Assembly: GCA_009193035.1 (NCBI GenBank)
Contig: SWDT01000281.1
Location: forward strand, 113,662 to 177,661
From: Halicephalobus mephisto
Taxonomy: Eukaryota > Nematoda > Chromadorea > Rhabditida > Panagrolaimidae
Direction of reading: 5' to 3'
DNA: 64,000 nucleotides
Under the pieces are notes generated by a model. That model was not told the origin of the DNA and did not search any database. It worked only from the letters and a program-made list of their open reading frames with translations. Each line of letters begins with the position of its first letter. Position 1 is the stretch's first letter. Below are positions 33,183 to 44,230 of the stretch, piece by piece. Position numbers and translations under genes: made by a program.

Positions 33183-36100
33183 ATGGCGACCTTTTTTCCT
33201 TACGACCAATTCGGGACTAACAACATTGAATTTCTTTCAACGTCAACCGGATTTACTTCCGTTCAATTTCAATCTTCGCCCATTGAAGAAAAAAATCTTG
33301 AAAAAGTAAGTTTTATTTACAAATGATTAAATTTTATAAAAATTGCAATTTTTTGAACGAGGGCGAAAGCAAAATTTTCGATTCAGAATTCCTAGAATTT
33401 TGTCAATACGTTTTTAGTCGTTTCTTTCAGTTTCCGAAAAAAGCAAAAAAAGGGAAAAACGAATCTATGCAACATCTTTTTTTTTTCTTGTTCCACTTTT
33501 GGAGAAGTACTCTAGAGCATATTCCACGTAAACTAATCAATTTAAAAATAGACGAAATGAAACTTATCGGGATTTTCTTATTTATTAAATTTTTATTTAA
33601 GAATTTAATTTTTTGGATTTTTTAAAATTAAAATTTATTTTTTTTAAGAATTTTAAAAATTAAAATTGTTTAAATTCTAGAAAATAAGAAAAATAAAATT
33701 TTAAATTTTAAAAATTAAAACTTGTCCAAATTTTGAAGGATTTTTAAAATTAAAAAAGATGAAAATTATCCAAAATTAAAAAAATTAAACAATTAAAATC
33801 AAAATTATTCAAATTTAAAAAATTAAAAAATCAAAATTATTCGAATTTTGAAATTTTTAAAATCAAAATTATCCAAATTTAAAAAATTAAAAAATCAAAA
33901 TTATTCGAATTTTTAAAATTTAAAAAATTAAAATTATTCAAATTTAAAAAAATTAAAAAATCAAAATTATTTGAATTTTTGAAATTTAAAAATCAAAATT
34001 ATCCAAATTTAAAAAATTTAAAAATTTAAATTATTCGAATTTTTGAAATTTAAAAAATTTAAAAATCAAAATTATTTAAATTTTGAAATTTTTAAAATCC
34101 AATTTTAATGAATTTAAAAATGAGAGAGTTTATCCTAATTTTCTTCTTTTATTCATCAAATTTCGATCGATTTAAAAACAGAAAATTAAAATTTTTCCGA
34201 ATTTCTTTCTTCAAAAAAATTTTGCAAAGAAATTTATTCTCCAAAAATTATTTTTCTAAAAAATGTCCGTAATTCCTATTTTATTCCAGAACAAAGGCGT
34301 CAAAAAAGGTGACACTGTTTCGTCCAATGGAATCCGGAAAAAATTTAACGGAAAGCAATGGCGAAGACTCTGTGGGAAGGACGGATGTACTAAGGTAAGA
34401 CCTTTTATCTCGTTTTTGTTAGCTTTTCAATCTCGCAACGACCATAACACGTGCAGATTGGTCCCTCGATTCCTGGTAAAATTGATATTGGATTACAAAA
34501 TTTCTTTTGTTAAGTTTTTCGCGCATGAAACAAACCAAGTTTTCGCAAGTAAAACAAGTCACTTATCCATCCGCCGAATGAACAATTCCAAATTTTCTTT
34601 TTTGAGTAAGCTTGACCTTTGTTAACTTCGAGAATTTTTTAGTTTTTTGTACCTAAAATGTCATCAAAATTTCAAAAATTTCAAAATTTGGAATTTTTAA
34701 AAATGTTTTTAATTTTTAATTTTTAAAACTTCATCGAAAATTTTAGAATTTTGTAAAAAAAAATTTAATTTAATAAAAATTTAAAAATTTAATAAAATTT
34801 AATAAATTTTTCAAAATTTTTAGAATATTTTGAAAATTTTTGGAAGATTTCAGAATCCATGAAAAATTTTAGAATTATTCGAAATTTAAAATTTTAGAAA
34901 ATTTATTTCGAAATAATTTTAAATTTTTTTTTCAACGCTACAATCTTACTCATTGAATACGCAAAAAAATTTAATCAACAATTTTATAAAAAATAATTTT
35001 TCAATTTACCTAGGAAACAGTATATAATGAAAAAATTTTCAAATTGTTACAAAAGGCGTGACTCTTAATTTTACTTTTTTAAACCTTTCTATTTTTTACT
35101 TTTTTAATACTTTTAAATTTTATTATTTTAATTTTTAAATTTTTTAAAATATTTTTAGATACTTTTATTTTTAAAAATATTTTTTATTTTTTTATTTTTC
35201 TAATATTTTTAGATTTTTTAGTTTTTTTTTAAATTTTTTACCTTTTTAAATATTTTTAGATTTTTTATTTTTTTTTAAATTTTTTTACCTTTTTAAATAT
35301 TTTTAGATTTTTTTACTTTTTTTAAAATTTTTTTTTGCTTTTTTTACTCGAGGAAACAAGGTGCCAAGCACCTAGAGGACTTATTTGGCCTAGTTTATGG
35401 TTTTCGGACTGAGGGTGCGTACGGGTATATTTCACTCCCGAAGCAGCAAGCCCTCCGGCAACAGACGTAGCTAGGACGGCAAACTGAGCTTGTCTTTCTT
35501 GTCCCAACGAGGATGCATGTGGTTTTTTGCTTTAGGACTTTTCTGAAACCAAATTTATCAAATAATCATTTTTTAATTTTTATTAATAAAAAAATTTTAA
35601 AAACTTTTATTTTAAAATTTGGAAAATTTTAATGAATTTTTTATTTTTATTAATAATTTTAAAATTTTAGTTTTTATAGATAAAATTTTTTTTATTTTTA
35701 TTTTTATAGATAAAGTTTTTTAAAATTTTAGTTTTATTAATTTTTTTGTTTTTAGGAGTCACAAAGAAGAGGCTATTGTTCGAGACATTTATCTCTGAGA
35801 TCCAAGACCGAAGGACGAGAACTCGTACTCTGTTCCTGGACCCCAGCTAAATCGGCCAATTTCCGACATCGAATGACAAGGTCCCGGACCCCCAGACAAA
35901 GTAAGTTTTTTTCACATTTTATTAAAAAAATTAAATTAAAACTTTTTTATTTAAAAAAAAATTAAATTTAAAACTTTTTATTTAAAAAAAATTAAATTTA
36001 AAAATTTTTTATTTAAAAAAAATTAAATTTAAAACTTTTTATTTAAAAAAAATTAAATTTAAAAATTTTTTATTTAAAAAAAATTAAATTTAAAAATTTT

Positions 36101-39100
36101 TTATTTAAAAAAAATTAAAACTTTTTATTTAAGAAAAATTAAATTTAAAACTTTTTATTTAAAAAAAATTAAAAATTTTTATTTAAGAAAAATTAAATTT
36201 AAAACTTTTTTATTTAAATAAATTCAATTTTTAGTTTTTAAATAAAATTCTAAAATTTTAGATTTTATTATTTTTGAAACAGAAATTTTTAATAACATAA
36301 TTTTTTAATCAATATCTTTAATCCCGACTTTTAAAATTCGTGTTGAGAAAATTAAGTAACAAAATCTATTTTTTACTTTTTATAATAGTGTGATTATAAT
36401 TTGCTTTTTCCGAAATTACATAAAAATTAAATTTTATATTTTTGGTCTTGACTGGAAAAATCTAGAAATTCGTGTAGGGACCATTTTTAAGGAAATTTTT
36501 ATTTTTAGGATTTTACAATAAGAATATAATTGGTTTTTTGTAAAATTACGTAAAAACTAAATTTTGCAATTTTTGGTCTTAAATGGAAAAATTTAAAAAT
36601 TCGTGTCGGGACCATTTTTAAGAAAGTTTTCATTTTTTGATTTTAAAATAGTATTATTATAATTAGATTCTCATAGAATTAAGTGAAATTAAAATTTTGC
36701 AATTTTTGGTCTTGACTGGAAAAACTTAAAAATTCGTGTCGGGACCATTTTTGAAGAAAATTTTTATTTTTTGATTTTAAAATAGTATTATTATAATTAG
36801 ATTCTCATAGAATTAAGTAAAATTAAAATTTTGCAATTTTTGGTCTCAAATGGAAAAATTGTTTCGAAAAAATTTGTTGCGAAATTTTTTTGTTTTATGT
36901 TTGTCATATTTTTTGAATATTATATTTGTTGTTAATTTTAAAAATTCCAAACAGCTGTACTGGTAACAATTATCCAAAAAAACACGGGCCACACATGTCG
37001 TAATCGAAAAAAAAAATTTTTTTTTCGGTTTTATTCACATTTGCTTTAGGTCCTTTAAGAGGAAGAAACGTATTTTGCTTTTTTTCATTTTTGTTCTCGT
37101 CGATTTTTTTAAAATGAATGTGCAAGCAGCTAAACACATCTGTTGCGGTTTGGCGGTCGATGCTTCGGTCGCAGACGAGATTTTTCTATTTGCTGGACAC
37201 GTTGATCACACGCTAAATTTTTGGATTTTTTATGAACCATTTTTTCCTTTCATTTTCATGCAAAAAAATATTTCTTTAAAACTAAAATTCTATATAAAAA
37301 TATGTTTTTAATAATATGCTAAATTTTTGGATTTTTTATGAACCATTTTTCTTTTTCATTTTTTATATAAAAAAATATTTCTTTAAAATTAAAATTTTTA
37401 TATAAAAATGTTTTTAATAATATGCTAAATTTTTGGGGTTTTTATGAACCGTTTTTTCCTTTGATTTTCATGCAAAAAAATATTTCTTTAAAATTAAAAT
37501 TCTGTATAAAAATATTTCTTTAAAACTAAAATTCTATATAAAAATGTTTTTAATAATATGTTAAATTTTTGGATTTTTTATGAACCATTTTTTTTTTCAT
37601 TTTTTATATAAAAATATTTTAAAATTTCCAAATTAAAATGTTTTTTAAATCTTAATTACGAAATTTCCGAAATTTTATCTTACAAGTTTTTAATTTTATT
37701 TAAAATTTTTAATTTTTAATTTTTGTTTTTTATTTTTTTGCTTTTAATCCTGATTATGAAATCGTTGACCACATTTTAACTTATTTTAATTTTATATTGA
37801 ATATATTATTTTTCATGAATTATATTCCTAAAAATGCACTAATCTTAATCACGAAAAAAAATTTTAAATTCGTAATTGATTTAACTTGAGGAAATTTTAC
37901 TTTTTTAATTTTAGAGTTTCTTCGGTCTCCACAAAACACGGTTTCTCCTCCTCAACAAGTTCCCTTAGGCAACTTGCTTCAATTTTTCTCGACGGACGTC
38001 CTGGGAGAGCAATCCGGGAAAGAAGGTTCCGGAACCGCGCTGATTGCCCGGTTGAAGGTGATGAATGGAGCCCTAGAAGCGGATTATTCTGTTCGTCATC
38101 CGATTAGAGACTTCACGGATCCAATTCAGATATTACCTCTAGTATTGACAAAACCTAAGATGACGGATACTGTAGATGCTCAAGGATGGTCTCTTGGAAC
38201 TGATTCGAAAATTTTAAGAAATTCGATTGGAATAGGTTCGATTTTTTGAATTAAAAATTTCCAACTTTTTTAATTTTCTCAAACTAAAAAATTTTTAATT
38301 TTCTAAAATTAAAGATTTTTGAATTTTTTAAAATTAAATATTTTTGAATTTTTTAAAATTAAAGATTTTTGAATTTTTTAAAATTGAAGATTTTTGAATT
38401 TTTTTAAATTAAAGATTTTTGAATTTTTTAAAATTAAAGATTTTTGAATTTTTAGCGGATCACTTTATCCTGAATACCCCTCGGTGCCTGGGGGCTTCTG
38501 TGAACCCTGTTATTCCCTGGTATCAAATAGCCCCTATGGTGAACAGAGCCCGAACCCTAGGGACCCGGGATTCGGAGAAATCCGATTTCGAACAGGTGTG
38601 TTTTAAAAAAATCGATAATTTTTAATTTAATATTTTTAGATTCCAAGTAATGAAGAAAAAAAAGTAACTCTAGAGGCCTTGACACTTAAGTTTCCTCTAG
38701 TAACCAACCAATTTGTCGATTATTTAACAAATGAAGAAAAAAATGAAAAAAATACAGTAATTTTTCCACTTACGTACAAGGCCCTCGATCTTGGGTGTTT
38801 TCCCCTGCCCCTGTGTCCGTCGCTCCTGGAACACTACGCCAAGGATTCAGAACACTTCGCCAAAGACCTTGAAAAAAGTCAAAATTCAACTTTCACGAAA
38901 CCAGAACCTCAGATTACAGTATCTCCAACATCGCCTCTAGTCATCAACACAAACACCGTAATCCCAACAGAACAACTGATAAAACCCAAAATTGCAACTG
39001 CCATCAAAAAAAGTAAAAAATTTTCCATAATCAATTTAAAAAAATTAATTTTTATAATTTAAAAAGAAAATTAATTTTTATAATTTAAAAAAAAATAATT

Positions 39101-41258
39101 TTTATAATTTAAAAAAAAATAATTTTTATAATTTAAAAAAAAATAATTTTTATAATTTAAAAAAATTAATTTTATAATTTAAAAAAGAAAATTAATTTTT
39201 ATAATTAATGTTTAAAAAATTAATTTTGAAATTTTTGTAGTTAATTTTGAAGTTTTTGAAATTAATTTTTTAATTTTTAGAAGCTTCGAAAAAGAATGAA
39301 AATGGCGATGAGAAGATGAGTAGTGATGAATGTGAATCTTCGACTCCGAAGTTGGGTCCGAACCACATCAGAAGGCCCATGAATGCTTTTATGATTTTTT
39401 CCAAAAGACATAGACCTATAGTTCAGGAGAAATTTCCGAACAAAGACAACAGAGCTGTTTCGAAAATTCTCGGAGAATGGTGGTATGCCTTAGGGCCTGA
39501 GGAAAAACAAGAATATCACGAACTTGCAAGTGAAGTCAAAGAAGCCCATTTTAAAGCTCATCCTAAATGGAAGTGGTGTAGCAAAGATGGCTCCAGAAGG
39601 AAAGAAGAAAATGGAAAAGAACAGTCTTCAAGTGATGACGTCAGTGATCATGAAACTTTGAAAGTAAATGGGCTGAAAAGAGAACATCCGGATAACGGCA
39701 ATCTTAGTCCGTCTGCGAGTCAGCCATTCGTCCTGATGCCGACACCTGCCCAGAGGGGACTGGCCAAAGGACAGAAGAAATTCCGGCCTTCTTACAGCCC
39801 CTCAGGCGATCTGGATTATCAAAGAATTGCTTGCGAAAATTCAGCCGCTTCTCACAGTGAATCCATAGGAATTCCGAAAAGTCCATACAAGAAACTTTTC
39901 AAACGAAACGACGACAGCATGGACAGAGTTCTCACAAAAGTCAACTTTGCTGACAAATTTGCAAATCTTCCTGCTTTTACCCCAACCACAAGAGGAGGTA
40001 CTCTGTCGTTACCTACAACCCCGTCCGCTTTGGTCAGGAACTGGATCATGGAAAAACAGCAAATGCCTCCGGCAGAACGGATGGTTCCTCATACTCCAAA
40101 AAGTGCATTTGTTTTTCCAAACAGAAATGAAACGGGAAGCTTCTTTTTCGGGCCGAATTTCAGTCTTGGAGATCATGTAGGTCCTTCTTTATTTACAAAA
40201 GTTAAAATTAAACAAAAACAAATTTTAGTTTTTTGCAATTTTTAAATTCCCGCCTAAAAAGAACAGATTACATCGGGACGGAAAAATTGGTAAATTTAGG
40301 AAATTGCTGCCAAAACCAACTCGCATTGCCTATTTTATCTAAATTTTAAACTTTTATAAAATTCCGAAAATTTATATCAGGAAACTTTTTTGGAATTTTT
40401 GAATTGGCGCGCAGAGGGCGGGAGAGATGTAGAAGTGGAAAAAGTGGCCAATCTTGGAAATCAGGGAACTTTCTACAAAATTGACTCGCACTGTTCTCTC
40501 TCTCTCTCGTTCGCTCTCTCCTTCTCTTCTTCTTTTTTACCTAAATTTCTGCTTTTTCTTCAAGGTTTCGCATTGAAATAATTTTGCGCAATATTTATTT
40601 TCAATTTTTTATGATAATTATGATTTTTCCGAAAGTTAAATTAGTGCGTACAAGGAGAGAATGATAAAGATAAAAAACTGACAGATCCTGGAGATCAAGT
40701 AACTTTCTACAAAAATCATCTCTGTTCTTTCACCTAAATTCCAAAGTTCCTGAAGATTTGTATCGAGATATTTTTAAAAACAAATTTTTTGATAAAAATA
40801 TAATTTTGTTAATAATTTTTTAATGTAGTTTAAGTAGTGGTTTTTTTTATAACACAACTTTGTTAATGATTAATTTTTACAGAGTGTGATATTCGAGGAT
40901 TCCGACGAAATGTCGATTAACAGTCCTCTCACCCCGAAAACTCCCAGAACCCCCATGGGATCGGAAAAGTCCATGAATCGGCGACTGCTGGATCAACGTA
41001 GACAATTGATTGTTCAATTGTTGAAAGAACACGGACTATATCCATCGGGTTTGTTTCTATTTAAAAAAATAAGTAATTTATAATTTTATAGGTGAAATAA
41101 TAAATCAATTTCAACAAGCACATATCAATGTATTTCCTAATCGACAACTTTTGACTTTAAAAATTCGAGAAGTTCGTCAAAAAATCATGGCTGATGTTCA
41201 ATCACCGAAGCTTCCAACAACTCCTCGTGGAAATGCGCCTCCAGTAACCTTTGATTAA
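33183..41258 (+). CDS. cic: Capicua (CIC) HMG-box transcriptional repressor
   Basis: Capicua is a nuclear repressor of receptor tyrosine kinase/Ras target genes, relieved by MAPK signalling. Nine in-frame exons (33183-33305, 34290-34394, 35756-35900, 37915-38235, 38456-38595, 38640-39012, 39281-40176, 40883-41048, 41092-41258) encode 811 residues. The conserved N-terminal basic/Cys-His domain spans exons 2-3 ([31 protein letters not shown]). A CIC-type VIPWYQIAP motif comes next. The HMG box is near residues 430-500 ([33 protein letters not shown]), followed by a [13 protein letters not shown] segment and the C1 domain near the end ([29 protein letters not shown]). HMG plus C1 is the Capicua hallmark, since both are needed for DNA binding. 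Several SP/TP sites could be MAPK targets. AATAAA at 41275-41280 is a poly(A) signal. The name cic-1 in C. elegans denotes cyclin C, not this gene. Confidence 0.95.
35340..35545. other. Unique GC-rich island inside a Capicua intron
   Basis: About 200 bp of moderately GC-rich unique sequence in the otherwise T-rich second Capicua intron. On minus it follows an acceptor-like GGTTTCAG and is open in one frame for ~60 codons, without a recognisable domain. It may be a non-coding RNA, an alternative exon or an enhancer. Confidence 0.35.
35935..36240. repeat. ~30-bp tandem repeat in a Capicua intron
   Basis: About ten imperfect units of AAACTTTTTATTTAAAAAAAA followed by TTAAATTT. Low-complexity AT minisatellite. 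Confidence 0.85.
36330..36870. repeat. ~125-bp array with AATTCGTGTCGGGACCATTT cores (array 1)
   Basis: Four to five units, each running TTCGTGTCGGGACCATTTTT, then a stretch with TATAATTAGATTCTCATAG, then CAATTTTTGGTCTTGACTGG. A second array of the same family lies at 43050-43610. Confidence 0.85.
37205..37625. repeat. ~105-140-bp tandem repeat in a Capicua intron
   Basis: Four units share GCTAAATTTTTGGATTTTTT and ATGAACCATTTTT, then an A/T-rich segment. The unit borders unique sequence at 36950-37205 that contains ATGTGCAAGCAGCTAAACAC but no supported exon. Confidence 0.8.
40240..40745 (+). repeat. Cluster of three dispersed pyrimidine-tract elements
   Basis: Three forward copies in one Capicua intron: ~40240-40350 (diverged), 40395-40565 (nearly the 10085 copy) and 40630-40745 (diverged, shortened tract). 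Shared landmarks are GGCGCGCAGAGGGCGGGAGA, CAATCTTGGAAATCAGGGAA and TTACCTAAATT. Confidence 0.75.
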
Positions 41259-42661
41259 AAACGGTGTAAAAAATAATAAACCGGTTTTTTTACAATTTTT
41301 AAAAATTATTTTTCTTCATCGAATTCACAAAAAACAGTTGATGAAACAACAAAAATCCCAGGATTTGTTTGTGCATTAGATTTTTGCAAATTTGCTTGGT
41401 TCTCAAATTTTAAACGTGAAAAAGCTTCGAAAATAAATAATGTATCTACTTTGATCATTTTCAACTGAATTAGTCTAAAGGATTCAAAAGTAAATAAAGC
41501 TCAGCTAAGAATATCCCAAAATCTTTGGTTTAAATAAAACTTTTTTCAATAAAATTTCTCTAAAATGAAATGTTTCGTATTTTGTACTTAGTCTTGTTAA
41601 AATTTACGGTAAAAATCCGAAATTAAACTTTGATTAAAATTCGAAATTAAACTTTGATTAAAATTCGAAATCGAAGTTGGTAATTGTAGTTCGAAATTAA
41701 ACTTTGATTAAAATTTGAAATTGAACTGATTAAATTTTGAAATTAAACTTTGATTAGAATTCGGAATTAAACTTTGATTAAAATCCGAAATTAAAGTTTG
41801 TAATTGTAGTTCGAAATTAAACTTTGATTAAAATTCAAAATCGAAGTTGGTAGTCGAAATTTGAAATCGAACGTTGATAATGAGAATTCGAAATCAAAAT
41901 TAATCAAAATTTAAAATTAAATTTTAATTATCAAAGTTCGAAATCAAAGTTGGTAGTCAAAATTCGAGGTTCAAATTTTGAATTTTCTGATTAAGATAAA
42001 ATTTTAATTTTTTTATTTCTAAAAATCCATATATCAAGTTTTATTAATTTACATAATTTTTTGAAGTAGAAAAAATCTACAATTTCTTAAAAGTTTAAAT
42101 TTTGAATTTTGTTAATTTTAATAATGTTGATAATGTTGCATCATTGTTAAAGTGCAAATTGGTCCCGACACGACTAACGCGAGAATTGTGCCTGTACGGT
42201 AGTTTCTCCTAATTTTTTTCAATTCCACTGATTTTGAGATTTTTTCAAATTAATTTTTTTCTTACTTAACTGAGATATTAATTTAATTATAAATAATATA
42301 AAAATAAAATAAATCTTGCGAAATAGGGGAAGCAAATATCGCCAGAGGGCAACTATCGTAAGCCAGAATTGTTCACATACGATGTACCGTAAGAAAACGT
42401 CCTCTTGTTGTTGTTTATTCTTTTGCAGCCTGTTTTACACAAGAACGATTTTACGTAACTTTTGTCATTTTTTGGCACAGGAAAAAATATTAAATTTTCC
42501 TAAAAAATCAAAATGAGCAAAAACGACCAAAGTTACGTAGAATTGTTCAAAAATGATCATTTTCTGTGATTTGTTTTTCCATTTTAAGAAAATCCGACTT
42601 GTTCCTTTACGACTGCTAACTTTTCGCTTTATGCAGACGATCAAAAATACAAATATAATTA
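41259..42661. other. Convergent spacer with an AAATTAAACTTTGATTAAAA array
   Basis: Spacer between Capicua and the small minus-strand gene. An array at ~41620-41960 is built from short units of AAACTTTGATTAAAATTCGA with periodic AATCGAAGTTGGTAATTGTA. Unique sequence at 42310-42660 shows no supported exon. Confidence 0.65.
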
Positions 42662-43824
42662 TCAATAATTTTTAATAATTCGGCCTCTCCCTAACTTCTG
42701 AATGGGTTGTCTTCTTGCCGCAATTTGACTCGCAAGCTGGGTTTCTGTATTTTCAGGGATTTTCGTGCTGGGAGTTTTCTCGCTTTCTGCCACACCCATA
42801 GTGCCGAGTACCAATCCTGAGAATCACAAAAAATAACACGAAGCATTGGTTTTATAATTTCTAAAAGTACTGTAATTCGTAACTGCCGACCCCTGGGGGT
42901 ATGTAGGGGGTTATGTACCCTAATTTAGAAGTCCCCAGATAACTACAAAGGACATGTTTTTAAAATTTAATTTCGAAATCTTCCAAAGTTACAAAATCGT
43001 CAAGAAAATCGAAAATTGTAAGTTACCGTAGTTTTCATCGAGTTCTAAAAATTCGCGCCGAGAAAATTAAATAGCAAAATTCACTTTTTTGATTTTCATA
43101 ATGTGTGACTATAATTGGATTTTTGGAAATTTATATACAAACTGAATTTTGTAATTTCGGGATCTCGACTGGAAAAATCTAAAAATTCATGTGGGGACCA
43201 TTTTTAAGGAAATTTTTATTTTTAGATTTCTACAATAAGACTATAATTGGATTTCTGTAAAATTATGTAAAAACTAAATTTTACAATTTTCGGTCTTGAC
43301 TGGAAAAACCTAAAAATTCGTGTGGGGACCATTTTTGAAGAATTTTTTTAGATTTCTACAATAATATGATTATGGTTGAATTTTTGTAAAATTATGTAAA
43401 ATTTAAATTTTGCAATTTTCGGTCTCAAATAGAAAAATCTAGAAATTCGTGTCGGGACCAATTTTATGGAAATTTTCATTTTTAGATTTCTACAATAATA
43501 TAATTATGGTTGAATTTTTGTAAAATTATGTAAAAACTAAATTTTATAATTTTAGTTTGACAGAAAAATCCGAAAATTCGTGTCTGAACCACTTTGTAGA
43601 AAAATTAATTTTCATACTATATGATTGATTGCGAAACCGAAATTATCACCTAGGTTACTTTAGGTTCTAGAAAAATCTAATAATTCCTCTCGGAATAATT
43701 TCGTAAAAATTAATTTTTCACATTTTTACAGTAATGTAATTTTTCCAATACTTATAAGTACTGTATTATGTAATTTTTAACTTCCGGGAGTGGACACATA
43801 ATTTTCTACTTTGGGTGACTCCAT
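42662..43824 (-). CDS. Small three-exon gene, 77-residue protein, family unknown
   Basis: Exons 43782-43824, 42884-42919 and 42662-42816 join as phase 1, phase 1, then stop, giving 77 residues. The first exon starts ATG and reads MESPKVENYVSTPG. The 36-nt middle exon adds YITPYIPPGVG. The last exon carries TMGVAESEKTPSTKIPENTE and IAARRQPIQKLGRGRII. The phase agreement over three exons, the protein-like composition in an AT-rich spacer and the normal acceptors (AAATTAG, TTCTCAG) support a real gene. The donors (A|GTTAAA and A|GTTACG) are weak for nematodes and lower confidence. No signal peptide is evident; the C-terminus is basic. The first intron carries the second copy of the GTGTCGGGACC array. 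I do not recognise the family. Confidence 0.45.
43050..43610. repeat. ~125-bp array with AATTCGTGTNGGGACCATTT cores (array 2)
   Basis: Five units with cores near 43050, 43190, 43317, 43447 and 43576. Each joins TTTCGGTCTTGACTGGAAAA to AAAAATTCGTGTGGGGACCA. It is the same family and orientation as 36330-36870, on the other side of the Capicua coding exons. Confidence 0.85.
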
Positions 43825-44027
43825 TGTGAAAGTTCCCAAATCTATTAAAAAAAATATTTTTTGTATTGAAGGTTATAAAATGGTCGACTTTAAAATCACA
43901 GTGAAATTTGCAGTCTGCTCACAACATTCAGGCAGCTAAGTCTCGAAATCAAAGAAAAATTTGCACTTTGTCCGCAATATTTAGACAGATCAGTTGGCAT
44001 TTTTATCTTCGCATTCATGAAAATTTC

Positions 44028-44230
44028 AAAATTAAATTCGCAAAGTGCCTGCAACATTCGGGCAGCTAATTCAACATTAAAATTAAATTCGCAAATTGCC
44101 TGCAACATTCGGGCAGCTAATTCAACATTAAAATTAAATTCGCAAAATGCCTGCAACATTCGGGCAGCTAAGTCAACATTGAAATTAAATTCGCAAAGTG
44201 CCTGCAACATTTGGGCAAGTCGCTGGATAT
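44028..44230. repeat. 51-bp tandem repeat, four units
   Basis: Units of AAATTAAATTCGCAAAGTGC followed by CTGCAACATTCGGGCAGCTA recur at 51-bp spacing. Because 51 is a multiple of three, open frames appear on both strands (plus: KLNSQSACNIRAANST repeats), and these are repeat artefacts. Motif-related to the array at 25020-25480. Confidence 0.9.

Noticed and set aside
37075..37311. 78-codon frame reading [18 protein letters not shown]
   Set aside because: Lies in a Capicua intron, runs into the 105-140-bp repeat and lacks splice support.
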